From Rosenbergiella australiborealis (GTDB taxonomy: Bacteria > Pseudomonadota > Gammaproteobacteria > Enterobacterales > Enterobacteriaceae), in NCBI RefSeq assembly GCF_018494035.1, contig NZ_JABBFO010000002.1, positions 186,001 to 250,000 on the forward strand: a stretch of 64,000 bases of DNA, read 5' to 3'. Below, in pieces: positions 47,575-57,659 of the stretch; the first letter of the stretch is position 1, and every line of letters begins with the position of its first letter. The notes beneath the pieces were generated by a model. That model did no database searches. It was not told the DNA's origin and worked only from the letters and a program-made list of their open reading frames with translations. Both the position numbers and the translations under genes were made by a program.

Positions 47575-49586
47575 TGTCTCTACAGTGGCTAGCATGGGAA
47601 AATCTACCTTGGGTGCGAGCCTCACAACCACAATGGCGTTATGCACTGCGTAATACTCTAGCGATGTGCTTAGCACTGAGCTTTGCCTACAGCCTCGATT
47701 TGGATGAGCCCTATTGGGCGATGACGTCTGCGGCGGTCGTCAGTTTCCCTACTATTGGTGGGGCAATCAGTAAAAGTTTAGGCCGTATTATCGGCAGCTT
47801 AGTGGGAGCCGCCGCTGCGGTCTTAATCGCTGGTTATACCCTGAATGACCCTTGGCTATTTACCTTTGCTTTTGCGTCGTGGCTCGCATTTTGTACCTGG
47901 ATTGCTAATCTTCACCAAAACAACGTCGCCTATGCATTCTCATTAGCGGGTTACACCGCAGCCTTAATTGCTTTTAGTACCGTTAATATTACTGACATTA
48001 ATCAGCTATGGGATATTGCACAAGCCCGTGTTTGTGAAGCTATTACCGGTATTCTCTGTGCCGGTTTCATGATGATGCTACTGCCCAGCACCTCAGACGG
48101 TGATGCATTGATGAAGACTCTGCATCAGATGCACGCTCGTCTACTTGAGCATGCTCGCTTACTTTTAAATAAAGAGACGGCTGATAATGCTCACACGGCT
48201 CACGAAACGATGATTGGCGAAATCCTGACCACGAATTTGTTACGTATCCAGGCCTACTGGAGCCATTATCGCTATCGACGACAAAATAGTGTATTAAACT
48301 ATGTTTTACATCAACAACTGCGTTTAACTGGTATTCTGTCAGGTTTGCGGCGCATGCTATTAAATTGGCCAGAGGCGCCTGATGAACTCTATCGAGTGAT
48401 CGATGCCCTCTTTAGCGCACTCGAACAGCCCAATTGCCATAAATATCAGTTGGCTAAACTTCTTAGTACCGTGACACCAACAGCGTCAGGAAACTACCGC
48501 CAACTCGCTTTTGTCAATCGACTTCGCTATTTTTGCTGGGTTTACGTAGATGTGCAACGTTGGATAAGGCTACTGGACAATGCTGAGCATGAGCAACGCT
48601 TACATCCCCCTAAAGTCCCGGCTCTCGCCTTAGAATCTGATCGTGCTGAAGCGCTATTAAGTGCAGGGCGAACTTTTTTCGCAATCGTCCTCGGTAGCTC
48701 TTTCCAAATTTACACGCAATGGGATCAGGGCCCGGCAGCATTAACGCTAACCGCTATCGCTTGTGTCCTTTACTCTTCAGCCCCATCACCCTCCGCTAGT
48801 GTGACCCTTCTCTTAAAAACGTTATTGATTCTTTGCGTTATTAGCTTCGTAATGAAATTCGGGATCATGATTCAAATTACCCAATTATGGCAATTTTTGA
48901 TTGTGCTGTTCCCTATTATCATCACGCTACAATTATTTAAATTACTCCTCCCTAAGCGCGCGCCGTTATGGGGACAAATTGTGGTCTTTATGGGATCGTT
49001 TATCTCCGTGAGCAATCCGCCAACGTGGGATTATGGCTCAGTACTCAATGGGGACATTGCAAAAGTATGTGGGGTGATTTTTGCTTGGCTCGCTTTTGTA
49101 CTCATTCGCCCGAGTTCAGACGACAGAAAAAGTCTACGCCATATCCGCGCCCTACGTCGGGGATTTCTGGATCAACTTCGCTCTCGACCTCGTTCCAGTC
49201 AAAATAATTATGAATCAAGTCTTTATTATCATATCAACCAGCTGAAAAGTAGCCAAAATCACCAAGCAAAGCTATGGCTACTCCGTTGGGGGGTCGTTTT
49301 ACAAAATAGCGCCCATATCGTTTGGGAGCTGCGAAGTTGGCAGTCAGGATCAGAGCAATTGATGGGCAAACGCGATCGTTGCTTTGAAATATTACATACC
49401 ATTATCAGTGAACGTGGAGTTCTGACTTCGCAGCTTAATGCCGTGTTAAGAGAGTTGGCTGAGCAAAGCAATGACCTCTCACACTCCCAGCAACCAGATT
49501 CTATTCGTTTAGCTGGACTACTTTGGCGACTGCATTGTTCGCTCGCGCAATTAGGTCATTCAGTACCGCCCACCCACTCAAAATAA
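47574..49586 (+). CDS. ydhK: FUSC-family efflux protein YdhK
   Basis: A 670-residue pump protein of the aromatic acid exporter (AaeB) family. Two membrane blocks (about 20-160 and 360-500) each contain the FUSC pattern (DEPYWAMTSAAVVSFPTIGGAISKS in the first), separated and followed by soluble helical parts (HIRALRRGFLDQL). The start at 47574 (TGATG junction with ydhJ) matches the E. coli YdhK N-terminus; GTG at 47571 is one codon longer. The last nine bases overlap the end of ydhL. Confidence 0.93.
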   Translation: MSLQWLAWENLPWVRASQPQWRYALRNTLAMCLALSFAYSLDLDEPYWAMTSAAVVSFPTIGGAISKSLGRIIGSLVGAAAAVLIAGYTLNDPWLFTFAFASWLAFCTWIANLHQNNVAYAFSLAGYTAALIAFSTVNITDINQLWDIAQARVCEAITGILCAGFMMMLLPSTSDGDALMKTLHQMHARLLEHARLLLNKETADNAHTAHETMIGEILTTNLLRIQAYWSHYRYRRQNSVLNYVLHQQLRLTGILSGLRRMLLNWPEAPDELYRVIDALFSALEQPNCHKYQLAKLLSTVTPTASGNYRQLAFVNRLRYFCWVYVDVQRWIRLLDNAEHEQRLHPPKVPALALESDRAEALLSAGRTFFAIVLGSSFQIYTQWDQGPAALTLTAIACVLYSSAPSPSASVTLLLKTLLILCVISFVMKFGIMIQITQLWQFLIVLFPIIITLQLFKLLLPKRAPLWGQIVVFMGSFISVSNPPTWDYGSVLNGDIAKVCGVIFAWLAFVLIRPSSDDRKSLRHIRALRRGFLDQLRSRPRSSQNNYESSLYYHINQLKSSQNHQAKLWLLRWGVVLQNSAHIVWELRSWQSGSEQLMGKRDRCFEILHTIISERGVLTSQLNAVLRELAEQSNDLSHSQQPDSIRLAGLLWRLHCSLAQLGHSVPPTHSK

Positions 49587-49817
49587 TTCACCCTGTTGCA
49601 GGGTCGGTTCGGTGGATTTATCTACCGACTGCTGTGCAGCATATCGACGCAAGCGACAAAGGCGTAAGATATTCTGCTTTTGCGTATCACTAAAGGATTG
49701 CCATCCAAAACGTTCCTGCCGGTTACGAAAACAGCCGAGGCAATACCCACGAGCATTAGTTTGGCACAACCCTCGACAAGGATTAGGAAGCGTAAACATT
49801 TCAAGTTGTTCTGCCAT
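49578..49817 (-). CDS. ydhL: DUF1289 protein YdhL
   Basis: A 79-residue protein with four cysteines arranged as PNPCRGLCQTNARGYCLGCFRNRQER, likely binding zinc or an iron-sulfur cluster; the function is unknown. Start Met at 49817 (MAEQLEMF) aligns with E. coli YdhL; one further Met lies upstream. It is convergent with ydhK, with a nine-base overlap. Confidence 0.92.
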   Translation of the reverse strand: MAEQLEMFTLPNPCRGLCQTNARGYCLGCFRNRQERFGWQSFSDTQKQNILRLCRLRRYAAQQSVDKSTEPTLQQGELF

Positions 49818-49953
49818 CATTTAACCCTACTGTCATTCACGATCAGTCATACTGACTTGTTGTTCTGTGCGGTTACAAGTCACATAACTTGTCGTAAGAA
49901 ACAACGAAATCTATCTTGTGTGAGAGTTAATACTATTATAGCTGGAGAGTAAT

Positions 49954-51057
49954 ATGTCGACATTATCACTGTTTTCCCCTCTTGAACTGGGTGCTATTAC
50001 AACTAAAAATCGTATTTTTATGGCACCACTGACCCGCCTAAGAAGTATTGAACCTGGCGATATCCCTACCGAATTAATGAAAACCTATTATCAACAACGG
50101 GCGACCGCAGGATTAATCATTACTGAAGCGACACAAATCTCTTTTGAAGCAAAAGGCTACGCAGGGGCACCAGGCTTACATACGCCAGAGCAAGTTGCTG
50201 CATGGCATAGCATTACTCAAGGCGTTCATGCTAAGGGAGGAAAAATTGCCGTACAACTCTGGCATACTGGGCGTATCTCTCACGCGTCGTTACAGCCTCA
50301 TGGTGCAGCGCCACAAGCACCTTCTGCTCTGCCATCGCACACCCGTACATCACTGAAAAATGAACAAGGAGAGGTGTATCGAAGTGACACCACTCTCCCT
50401 CAAGCTATGAGCTTGGCGCAGATCAAACAAGTTATTGAAGATTTTAAAAATGCCGCAATGAATGCACAACAAGCAGGCTTTGATCTACTAGAGATCCATG
50501 CTGCACATGGTTATCTTCTACACACCTTTTTATCACCCGAGTCTAATCAACGCACTGACGAGTACGGGGGGAGTCGTGAAAATCGTGCACGCATTATTTT
50601 TGAAATCATTGAGGCAATTTCCCAAGTATGGGGACCGCGTCATATAGGTATTCGTTTATCACCCGTAGGCTCTTTCCAATCATTAGGCAACGGTCCACAT
50701 GAAGAGGAAGATGCTATCTGGCTTATCGAACAACTCAACCGTTGTGATCTAGCTTATTTACACTTATCTGAACCCGACTGGGCAGGTGGCAATGCGTATA
50801 CGACCGAGTTCAGACAAGCAGTACGGGCAGCATTTAGCCGTACGATTATTGGTGCAGGAGCTTATACCTTGGAAAAAGGACAAACATTGCTGTCCGAAGG
50901 GCTGATTGACGCCGTAGCATTTGGTCGTGATTTTATTGCCAATCCTGATTTAGTGGAGCGCCTCGCTCACCATGCCCCCCTCAATACACAGCACCCAGAA
51001 TCTTTTTACGGTGGCGATGCGCGGGGTTACACTGATTATCCATTTTTAAACCAGTGA
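49954..51057 (+). CDS. nemA: N-ethylmaleimide reductase (Old Yellow Enzyme)
   Basis: A 367-residue FMN barrel that reduces electrophilic alkenes, N-ethylmaleimide and nitro esters with NADPH. Marks: [21 protein letters not shown], the active-site [36 protein letters not shown], and [18 protein letters not shown] lies five bases before the start. In E. coli the repressor gene nemR precedes it; here only 130 bp separate it from ydhL and no nemR exists, so induction by electrophiles must work differently or is lost. Confidence 0.95.
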   Translation: MSTLSLFSPLELGAITTKNRIFMAPLTRLRSIEPGDIPTELMKTYYQQRATAGLIITEATQISFEAKGYAGAPGLHTPEQVAAWHSITQGVHAKGGKIAVQLWHTGRISHASLQPHGAAPQAPSALPSHTRTSLKNEQGEVYRSDTTLPQAMSLAQIKQVIEDFKNAAMNAQQAGFDLLEIHAAHGYLLHTFLSPESNQRTDEYGGSRENRARIIFEIIEAISQVWGPRHIGIRLSPVGSFQSLGNGPHEEEDAIWLIEQLNRCDLAYLHLSEPDWAGGNAYTTEFRQAVRAAFSRTIIGAGAYTLEKGQTLLSEGLIDAVAFGRDFIANPDLVERLAHHAPLNTQHPESFYGGDARGYTDYPFLNQ

Positions 51058-51104
51058 AAAACGAGTATTCTATCCCTTATTTAGCAACGCGTTAGCGAGG
51101 TATT

Positions 51105-51515
51105 ATGCGTTTTTTACATACAATGATCCGCGTCGGAAACCTTGATCGAGCTGTCGATTTCTATACCCGTGTATTAGGAATGCGTTTACTACGTGTCAGT
51201 GAAAACACAGAGTATAAGTATTCCTTAGCTTTTGTCGGTTACACCGATGAATCTGAAGGGGCAGTCCTTGAGCTAACCTATAACTGGGGCGTCGATCACT
51301 ACGATCTTGGTGAAGGTTACGGTCATATCGCGCTTGAAGTTGATTCGGCCGCAGAAACCTGCGAACGTATCCGTCAAGCTGGGGGGAAAGTGACCCGTGA
51401 AGCAGGCCCAGTAAAAGGTGGAAAAACCGTTATTGCCTTTGTAGAAGATCCTGATGGCTACAAAATTGAATTAATTGAAAAAAAATATGCGGGTCTTGGA
51501 TTAAATAACGATTAA
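51105..51515 (+). CDS. gloA: Glyoxalase I
   Basis: A 136-residue nickel-type lactoylglutathione lyase that detoxifies methylglyoxal. Metal ligands by alignment to the E. coli enzyme: His5 (FLHTMIRV), Glu56 ([10 protein letters not shown]), His74 (YGHIALEV) and Glu122 ([10 protein letters not shown]). The length agrees with the family. It is located right after nemA, another electrophile defence gene, as in E. coli, and is followed by a good terminator. Confidence 0.97.
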   Translation: MRFLHTMIRVGNLDRAVDFYTRVLGMRLLRVSENTEYKYSLAFVGYTDESEGAVLELTYNWGVDHYDLGEGYGHIALEVDSAAETCERIRQAGGKVTREAGPVKGGKTVIAFVEDPDGYKIELIEKKYAGLGLNND

Positions 51516-51535
51516 TCTTCAGTATTCGTTGTTTT

Positions 51536-51560
51536 AGGGCTGCTTTGCAGCCCTGTTTTT
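51536..51560 (+). terminator. gloA terminator
   Basis: AGGGCTGC, TTT, GCAGCCCT followed by GTTTTT, lying between gloA and rnt. Confidence 0.9.
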
Positions 51561-51601
51561 GTCATACTTGCCGACAATTTTTTACTGTTACTGAGAATCT
51601 G

Positions 51602-52288
51602 ATGTCAGACATTCCCCACTCTACTTTACTCAAACATCGCTTCCGTGGTTTTTATCCTGTCGTTATTGATGTGGAAACAGCAGGCTTCAACGCAAATACT
51701 GATGCTTTGCTTGAGATTGCCGCAATAACCGTACGGATGGATGAGAATGGCTGGCTAGTCAAAGATCAACAAATTCATTTCAATATAACCCCTTTCGACG
51801 GGGCTATCTTACATCCTGAAGCGTTAGCCTTTACCGGTATAAATCCTGATGACCCCGCGCGCAACGCAGTCAGTGAATATGACGCCCTACATGCTATTTT
51901 CAAAATGGTCAGAAAAGGGATGAAAGATGCAGACTGTTCACGGGCTGTTATCGTGGCTCACAATGCCCATTTTGACCATAGTTTTACAATGGCTGCGGCT
52001 CAGCGAGCAGGATTAAAACGTAATCCTTTCCACCCCTTTGCCACTTTTGATACCGCAGCTCTCAGCGGCCTAGTACTCGGCCAAACCGTTCTTGCTAAAG
52101 CCTGTATCAGTGCGGGAATGAGCTTCGATAGCGAGCAAGCGCACAGTGCGTTATACGACACACAGCAAACTACGGCGTTATTCTGCGAGCTGGTGAATAG
52201 ATGGAAACGTTTGGGGGGATGGCCACTGGCACAAGAAACCGAACAACAAGTGGTGGACTCTTCCCCACCACCCTCATCGATAGTCTAA
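51602..52288 (+). CDS. rnt: Ribonuclease T
   Basis: A 228-residue DEDDh 3'-5' exoribonuclease that trims tRNA CCA ends and stable RNA precursors as a dimer. Exo [11 protein letters not shown], Exo [13 protein letters not shown] and Exo [13 protein letters not shown] supply the acidic and histidine residues. It is slightly longer at the C-terminus than E. coli RNase T (215). The ATG at 51602 is used; an upstream frame covers the gloA terminator. The lhr helicase gene following rnt in E. coli is absent. Confidence 0.95.
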   Translation: MSDIPHSTLLKHRFRGFYPVVIDVETAGFNANTDALLEIAAITVRMDENGWLVKDQQIHFNITPFDGAILHPEALAFTGINPDDPARNAVSEYDALHAIFKMVRKGMKDADCSRAVIVAHNAHFDHSFTMAAAQRAGLKRNPFHPFATFDTAALSGLVLGQTVLAKACISAGMSFDSEQAHSALYDTQQTTALFCELVNRWKRLGGWPLAQETEQQVVDSSPPPSSIV

Positions 52289-52291
52289 AAG

Positions 52292-52624
52292 CTATTCAGC
52301 TTCGCGATATTTGTCTGCAGTCTCTTTAATAAGAGATTGCAGTTCACCACGTTGATACATTTCCATAATGATATCGCAGCCACCGACTAACTCACCATCG
52401 ACCCAAAGCTGCGGGAAAGTCGGCCAGTTTGCGTATGCAGGAAGCTCAGCACGGATGTCAGGATTTTGCAGGATATCAACATAAGCAAAACGTTCCCCAC
52501 AGCCAGAAAGTGCTTGTACTGCTTGTGCAGAAAAGCCGCAGCTTGGTAATTTTGGGGATCCTTTCATATAGAGAAGAATTGGATTTTCAGAGATTTGAGT
52601 TTTGATTTTTTCAAGAGTGCTCAT
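52292..52624 (-). CDS. grxD: Monothiol glutaredoxin 4
   Basis: A 110-residue CGFS-type glutaredoxin that carries a bridging 2Fe-2S cluster for iron-sulfur protein assembly. The active site reads KLPSCGFSAQ (Cys29-Ser32). TFPQLWVDGELVGGCDI supplies glutathione-binding residues. AAGGA lies six bases before the start. It converges with rnt. Confidence 0.96.
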   Translation of the reverse strand: MSTLEKIKTQISENPILLYMKGSPKLPSCGFSAQAVQALSGCGERFAYVDILQNPDIRAELPAYANWPTFPQLWVDGELVGGCDIIMEMYQRGELQSLIKETADKYREAE

Positions 52625-52972
52625 GTGACTTCCTTAACAACAGACTGTTTTTCAGGTATTGTAGCCTTTATCACTGCTAGAGTGAAATGCCGTATGGTTT
52701 TACTACGCAATACTCGGTGACGAATAAGATTTTTCTTAATAACCTCTAATTTTGTGATTTAGATCACATAAAAACATTCTATTCCACCCACTATGGGAAA
52801 AATAATAGATAAATAACTCAACTAAAAACGCTTGGTAACAGATTTATTTAAATTCTTGCTTAACTTTTAGAAAAGTTCTGGATTAGAATGGCTTATGGGG
52901 CTGACATGATTGTCAGAGGTTATTTTTACTCACTGACTCTATTTTGAGTACATCACTGACTAAATAATAAAT
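52625..52972. other. grxD-mepH intergenic region
   Basis: About 350 bp with divergent promoters presumably for grxD and mepH. A CRP-like site is listed separately; otherwise no gene or RNA is seen. Confidence 0.5.
52753..52768. promoter_or_regulatory. CRP-binding site candidate
   Basis: TGTGA-TTTAGA-TCACA is a perfect match to the CRP consensus half-sites with the correct six-base spacer. It lies 205 bp before mepH and 129 bp before grxD. Confidence 0.7.
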
Positions 52973-53758
52973 ATGCGGCTAATAATTACGCTTTCAATAC
53001 TTGCTTTTATGCAACTTTTTTTCAATGTTGCTGAAGCAGCACCGCACCGACATGTTAATGCTACCGCTCATAAATCGGCTAGAAAACCGGCTACTGACGA
53101 TAATCGTCGTAAACGTAAGCCGCTAAAAACGGCAACTAAGCGTAGTAAACAACCTCAACCTCATAAAATTAAAGAAATTCCTCAAAAAAACCTTCCTCGC
53201 TCACGCTCAACTCAGGCGAGGAAACTTGCGCAATCGCGTATGACGCAGAAAAAATATTACTCAAGCCAAAAAGTGCTGGCTCGTCATAAGATTCGCATCG
53301 CTTCACCGCATACCGCCGCTATGGTAATCAGCGCAACCCATCATCAAAAATATCAAAAAGCTCGCCAAACTGCGATGAATAAGCTGATGAACCAACTGGG
53401 TAAGCCTTATCAATGGGGGGGTACGTCGCCGCATACCGGTTTCGACTGTAGCGGCTTGGTTTACTATGCCTATAAAGATCTCGTTAAATTCAAAATTCCT
53501 CGTACTGCTAATGAAATGTATCACCTACGAGACGCTGCGCCGGTTAAGCGTGATTCTTTGCAAAAAGGTGATCTGGTTTTCTTCCGGATCCACCACCGTG
53601 GTGCGGCTGATCACGTTGGCGTTTATGTCGGAAACGGCAAATTTATTCAGTCTCCTCGTACAGGTAAAGATATACAAATCACTGATTTAACCGGGGAATA
53701 CTGGCAAAAACATTATATTGGTGCACGACGGATGATGACGCCTAACTCGGTACGTTAA
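52973..53758 (+). CDS. mepH: NlpC/P60 murein endopeptidase MepH
   Basis: A 261-residue cell-wall hydrolase that cuts peptide cross-links. A signal peptide (cleaved near residue 22-23, VAEAAPH) is followed by a long Lys/Arg-rich basic linker (about 25-115), then the NlpC/P60 domain: catalytic Cys in TGFDCSGLVYYAY (about 161), His in ADHVGVYVGNGKFIQSP (about 214), and a third polar residue in the C-terminal strand. It matches YdhO/MepH of E. coli (271). The basic linker probably binds the anionic cell wall. In E. coli sodB follows; here a terminator and purR do. Confidence 0.93.
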   Translation: MRLIITLSILAFMQLFFNVAEAAPHRHVNATAHKSARKPATDDNRRKRKPLKTATKRSKQPQPHKIKEIPQKNLPRSRSTQARKLAQSRMTQKKYYSSQKVLARHKIRIASPHTAAMVISATHHQKYQKARQTAMNKLMNQLGKPYQWGGTSPHTGFDCSGLVYYAYKDLVKFKIPRTANEMYHLRDAAPVKRDSLQKGDLVFFRIHHRGAADHVGVYVGNGKFIQSPRTGKDIQITDLTGEYWQKHYIGARRMMTPNSVR

Positions 53759-53794
53759 TCCAGAATTATCGCTCTTCGCCATTGATATAACCAT

Positions 53795-53826
53795 CGGTAA
53801 TCTTGTGAAAGGTTACCGTTTTTTTT
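53795..53826 (+). terminator. mepH terminator
   Basis: CGGTAATC and GGTTACCG form a stem with one mismatch and eight T residues after it. Confidence 0.85.
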
Positions 53827-54235
53827 ACCTCATGCCTTATTCTTTAACTCAAGTTCATTGAGACAGATTCCGATTATCGCTCTTAGTGACTATAACAACC
53901 TGATCCGCTCACTCATTCGTTAATACGATCTTCTTTTGAAACTTCGATCGGAGTCGTAAAATTGAAGAATCGCCGATTGAAAAACTCGTTTCATATAGTC
54001 ACCGCGATCCGCCCCTGATAAATAAGCCAGCCACCCTATTTTACGGTTGGGTACAAGATCATTCTGCATCAATTGATTTTGAACATAACGTTAGGGATGT
54101 TTTTTATACAAATAAAAATTTTCCTTCCTCTTGCTACGTAACGATTTGTAAAACAGGAGCATTCTGTTGCGCAAAAAGCTCGTGTTCACTACTACGCCCT
54201 GCTAGAATTCTGCCCTTTATTTTTAGTCGCGCAAT
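53827..54235. other. mepH-purR intergenic region
   Basis: About 400 bp in the position of E. coli sodB and ydhP, neither of which is recognisable. A protein-like minus-strand fragment lies in the middle (next entry); the right part presumably holds the purR promoter. Confidence 0.5.
53920..54069 (-). pseudogene. Possible gene remnant, 49 codons
   Basis: A minus-strand frame reading MQNDLVPNRKIGWLAYLSG then ADRGDYMKRVFQ and ending FKRRSY. It looks like genuine protein but continues upstream only seven codons before a stop, and has no clear ribosome site. I do not recognise the family; it is not similar to SodB or YdhP. It is probably the tail of a decayed gene. Confidence 0.3.
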
Positions 54236-54251
54236 ACGCAAACGCTTTCCT
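54236..54251. promoter_or_regulatory. PurR operator
   Basis: ACGCAAACGCTTTCCT closely resembles the PUR box ACGCAAACGTTTGCGT, with the left half perfect. It lies directly before the purR ribosome site, consistent with the autoregulation known in E. coli. Confidence 0.8.
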
Positions 54252-54264
54252 AGGAGATTTCCCC

Positions 54265-55290
54265 ATGGCAACGATCAAAGATGTGGCAAAACTCGCCGGG
54301 GTTTCCACAACAACAGTTTCTCACGTTATCAATAAAACGCGTTTCGTTGCAGAACAAACTCAACAGACGGTTTGGGAGGCGATTAACACTCTTCATTATT
54401 CTCCCAGTGCTGTTGCGCGAAGCCTAAAGGTGAATACCACCAAAACTATCGGTCTTTTATCGACTTCTGTAGAAGCTCCCTATTGGGCAGAGATTATTGA
54501 AGCGATTGAAAAAAAGTGTTTTCAACATGGGTATACATTGCTTCTCGCTAATGCACATACCGATTTTGATAAACAACGTGCTTATTTATCAATGATGGCT
54601 CAAAAGCGCGTAGATGGATTAATGGTTATGTGTGCCGAGTATCCAGAATCACTGTTGAGAATTCTTGAAGAACATAGTCAAATGCCGATGGTGGTGATGG
54701 ACTGGGGAAGTTCTCAAGCTAGTTTTACCGATACCGTTGAAGATAATGCTTTTGCTGGGGGTCACCTTGCGGCCCGTTATCTTCTTGAACGTGGCCATCG
54801 CGATATTGGCTGTATTCCTGGACAAAAAGAACGTCACACTGGTGAAGGTCGTCTAGCGGGGTTTATTAAAGCCTTGCAAGATGCAGGGATCACTCCCCGC
54901 GATGAGTGGATCGTTCAGGGTGATTTTGAATCTGAGTCAGGGTATAACGCGATGCAAAAGATCCTCTCACAAAAGCAGCGACCTACCGCTGTTTTCTGTG
55001 GAGGTGACGTCATGGCAATGGGTGCAATTTGTGCGGCCAACGAGCAAGGATTAAGCGTTCCTCACGATATCTCTATCATTGGCTACGATAATATTCGTAA
55101 CTCGCGATATTTTTCACCGGCACTGACGACCATCCACCAGCCGAAAGTGGAACTGGGTGAAAAGGCACTTGAGATGCTGCTGGATCGTATCGTGAATAAA
55201 CGTGATACCGCTCAGCGCTTGGAAATTCATCCCCAATTAGTTGAGCGCCGTTCCGTGATCGATGGCCCTTATATTGATTATCGGCGATAA
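54265..55290 (+). CDS. purR: Purine repressor PurR
   Basis: A 341-residue LacI-family repressor that shuts down purine synthesis genes when hypoxanthine or guanine is bound. The helix-turn-helix [24 protein letters not shown] and hinge helix ([12 protein letters not shown]) are near identical to E. coli. The effector domain covers about 60-341 ([40 protein letters not shown]). TAGGAG precedes the start, and a PUR box sits just upstream. It converges with punR at a four-base gap. Confidence 0.97.
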   Translation: MATIKDVAKLAGVSTTTVSHVINKTRFVAEQTQQTVWEAINTLHYSPSAVARSLKVNTTKTIGLLSTSVEAPYWAEIIEAIEKKCFQHGYTLLLANAHTDFDKQRAYLSMMAQKRVDGLMVMCAEYPESLLRILEEHSQMPMVVMDWGSSQASFTDTVEDNAFAGGHLAARYLLERGHRDIGCIPGQKERHTGEGRLAGFIKALQDAGITPRDEWIVQGDFESESGYNAMQKILSQKQRPTAVFCGGDVMAMGAICAANEQGLSVPHDISIIGYDNIRNSRYFSPALTTIHQPKVELGEKALEMLLDRIVNKRDTAQRLEIHPQLVERRSVIDGPYIDYRR

Positions 55291-55293
55291 ATG

Positions 55294-56190
55294 CTATACC
55301 GATGCCAGCCACTCTTGGTTAATGGTCTGAGGATCACCAAGGTAATCTAAAACCCATTGTAATGCCGGGCTGTTACTATTTTCTCGCCAACTTAGACAGC
55401 AAGGGCTATCAGGAAAATGAATGGGTAAACGGCTCAGTGACCCCTGTTGTAATAATGGGGTCGCAATGTGTGTCGGGACCATTGCAATACATAAACCGGC
55501 TTGGACACAGCGCATACCCACTGACCAATTAGGAACAACTAATCGTCGCTGATAATCTAACGTCCAAGTATCCCGACGTGGAAGTACCCGCGAGGTATCC
55601 TCAATCACTAATGAGGGCCAAGCACGTAGCTGCTCATCATTGACCTGATTATCTGTGAGTGGATGCCCCTTAGCCACCACGCAGCACCAAGAAAGGCTTC
55701 CCATATCACGAACGTGAAATCGCCCCGATACAGGGACCGCTTGTGTGGCTCCAATCGCCATATCAACGCGTTCATCGGCTAAGGCATCCCACACGCCATT
55801 AAAAACTTCATCAGTAATATGCAGTTCAATGTCTGGAAAGTGCTGATAAAAATCCAGAACTAATTGTTCAACGCGTGATTGTTTAACGATGCGGTCAATA
55901 GCAATTGCAAACCGTCCTCTCCAGCCATTGGCTAACTGCTGGCATTGTAAACGAGTGCCATTCATTTTTTTGATAACACTTCGTGCCTCAACTAAAAAGT
56001 GCTTGCCAGAGGCGGTTAATACCACGTCACGATGTCGGCGTTCAAAAAGATCAACTGCAAGCCATTCTTCAACTTGTTTGACCGAATAACTGATAGCAGA
56101 CGGTACTCGGTGCAATTCCTGTGCAGCACGAGAAAAGCTACCGTTTCTCGCAACACTATCAATAACAGTTAAGGTATATTCAGACCACAT
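55294..56190 (-). CDS. punR: LysR-family activator PunR
   Basis: A 299-residue regulator that activates the divergent punC. The winged helix-turn-helix occupies residues 1-60 (GSFSRAAQELHRVPSAISYSVKQVEEWLAVDLFERRHRDV). The effector domain with RDMGSLSWCCVVAKGHPL and VQAGLCIAMVPTH matches E. coli PunR (YdhB), which responds to purine nucleosides. The start at 56190 (MWSEYTL) matches the family, and the upstream frame to 56223 is dropped. The 100 bp gap with punC should contain the binding site. Confidence 0.94.
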   Translation of the reverse strand: MWSEYTLTVIDSVARNGSFSRAAQELHRVPSAISYSVKQVEEWLAVDLFERRHRDVVLTASGKHFLVEARSVIKKMNGTRLQCQQLANGWRGRFAIAIDRIVKQSRVEQLVLDFYQHFPDIELHITDEVFNGVWDALADERVDMAIGATQAVPVSGRFHVRDMGSLSWCCVVAKGHPLTDNQVNDEQLRAWPSLVIEDTSRVLPRRDTWTLDYQRRLVVPNWSVGMRCVQAGLCIAMVPTHIATPLLQQGSLSRLPIHFPDSPCCLSWRENSNSPALQWVLDYLGDPQTINQEWLASV

Positions 56191-56291
56191 ATTGCTTTCA
56201 ATTATTTTGATTACTGTTAGCAAATATTACCGTTTTACAAACTGTTCTGCACCCTTTTACACTCGCCGCATTCTGTAAATTAGGACACGCC

Positions 56292-57455
56292 ATGCAACAT
56301 CCCAAACTCTTTTTTATTTATCTTGCCCTACTCAGTATGCTCGGTTTTCTCGCTACTGATATGTATCTACCTGCTTTTAGCGCTATGCAACACTCTTTAA
56401 GCACTTCGGCGACAATGGTGAGCGCCAGTTTAAGCCTTTTTTTAGCTGGGTTCTGCTGCGCGCAACTGTTCTGGGGCCCCTTATCAGATAAAATTGGCCG
56501 CCGCAAAGTTTTACTCTATGGCTTATCACTTTTTACTCTGAGTTGTTTAGCCGTGGTATGGGTACGAGATGCTCGGATACTATTAGTCCTAAGATTTTTA
56601 CAAGCCAGTGGTGTTTGTGCTGCTGCGGTCTGTTGGCAATCGTTGGTGCTCGATCATTATCCAAAAGAAAAAGCCCATAAAATGTTTGCGGCAATTATGC
56701 CATTAGTCGCGCTCTCTCCGGCACTGGCGCCTTTAATTGGGGCTTGGCTAATTACTCATTTTACTTGGCAGGTAATATTTCTAGTTTTAATGTTGATTAG
56801 CCTTGTATTGCTCATCTTTACCGTGTTACTGCTTCCCGCTAACCGTCCATCAGCCAAGGCTACTGAAACAATTCTATCTTATAAGCAATTGCTTTCTCAG
56901 CCAATATTTACTGGTAACGTGCTGATCTATGCTGCCTGTTCTGCCAGTTTTTTTGCGTGGTTAACCGGTTCCCCTTTTATCATGGGGCAGTTGGGATTAA
57001 ATCCTAATGAAATTGGCCTGAGTTATATTCCACAAACCATTACGTTTCTTATCGGGGGATTTGGTTGTCGTGCGTTACTCAATCGCTATCGTGGCGAACA
57101 ACTCCTCCCTGGCCTACTGTTTTTTTACGCGATAAGTATCATAGCGTTACTGATTGTAGGGTTATGGATGACACCCTCTCTGACTTTGTTATTAATTCCG
57201 TTTAGTGTTATGGCGATGTCAAATGGTGCTATCTATCCTATCGTGGTCTCGAAAGCGCTGAAGACATTTCCACAGCATAGTGGTAAGGCTGCATCGGTTC
57301 AGAATTTCACTCAGCTAGGACTCTGTTTTTTATATAGTTTATGGGTTTCATCACAAGTTTATCACGCACTGAGTATTACCGTTATTGCGATGGCAACAAC
57401 CGTTATTTTGTCTCTGGTTGGTTACCTCTATCAAGCTAAGTCGAGCAGTTCCTAA
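56292..57455 (+). CDS. punC: Purine nucleoside MFS transporter PunC
   Basis: A 387-residue, 12-helix transporter of the Bcr/CflA (DHA1) group, which in E. coli imports adenosine and related purine nucleosides. Marks: LGFLATDMYLPAFSAMQ, motif A GPLSDKIGRRKVLLYG, and AAVCWQSLVLDHYP. It is divergent from its presumed activator punR. Together with add and purR it groups purine functions in this window. Confidence 0.94.
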   Translation: MQHPKLFFIYLALLSMLGFLATDMYLPAFSAMQHSLSTSATMVSASLSLFLAGFCCAQLFWGPLSDKIGRRKVLLYGLSLFTLSCLAVVWVRDARILLVLRFLQASGVCAAAVCWQSLVLDHYPKEKAHKMFAAIMPLVALSPALAPLIGAWLITHFTWQVIFLVLMLISLVLLIFTVLLLPANRPSAKATETILSYKQLLSQPIFTGNVLIYAACSASFFAWLTGSPFIMGQLGLNPNEIGLSYIPQTITFLIGGFGCRALLNRYRGEQLLPGLLFFYAISIIALLIVGLWMTPSLTLLLIPFSVMAMSNGAIYPIVVSKALKTFPQHSGKAASVQNFTQLGLCFLYSLWVSSQVYHALSITVIAMATTVILSLVGYLYQAKSSSS

Positions 57456-57659
57456 CTTCTTCCTTTATCATTCTCTATTGAACTATGCCGAAGTCAGTCC
57501 TATACTGATTTCGGTGGTAAATGTTAGACAAATCTTTACAAAACCACTCAATTATAAAAATAATCAATTGTCACTGATGAATAGCTGTTTACTTTTCTAC
57601 GAAAAGTCCTGCAACCGCTCCTAAGCGTAGTGTGTTATTTGAACAGGTGATATACGCAT
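57456..57659. other. punC-cfa intergenic region
   Basis: About 200 bp AT-rich leader of cfa. E. coli cfa has a sigma70 promoter, a proximal sigmaS promoter, and a small-RNA-regulated leader here. The arrangement is compatible but no element can be read with confidence. Confidence 0.4.
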
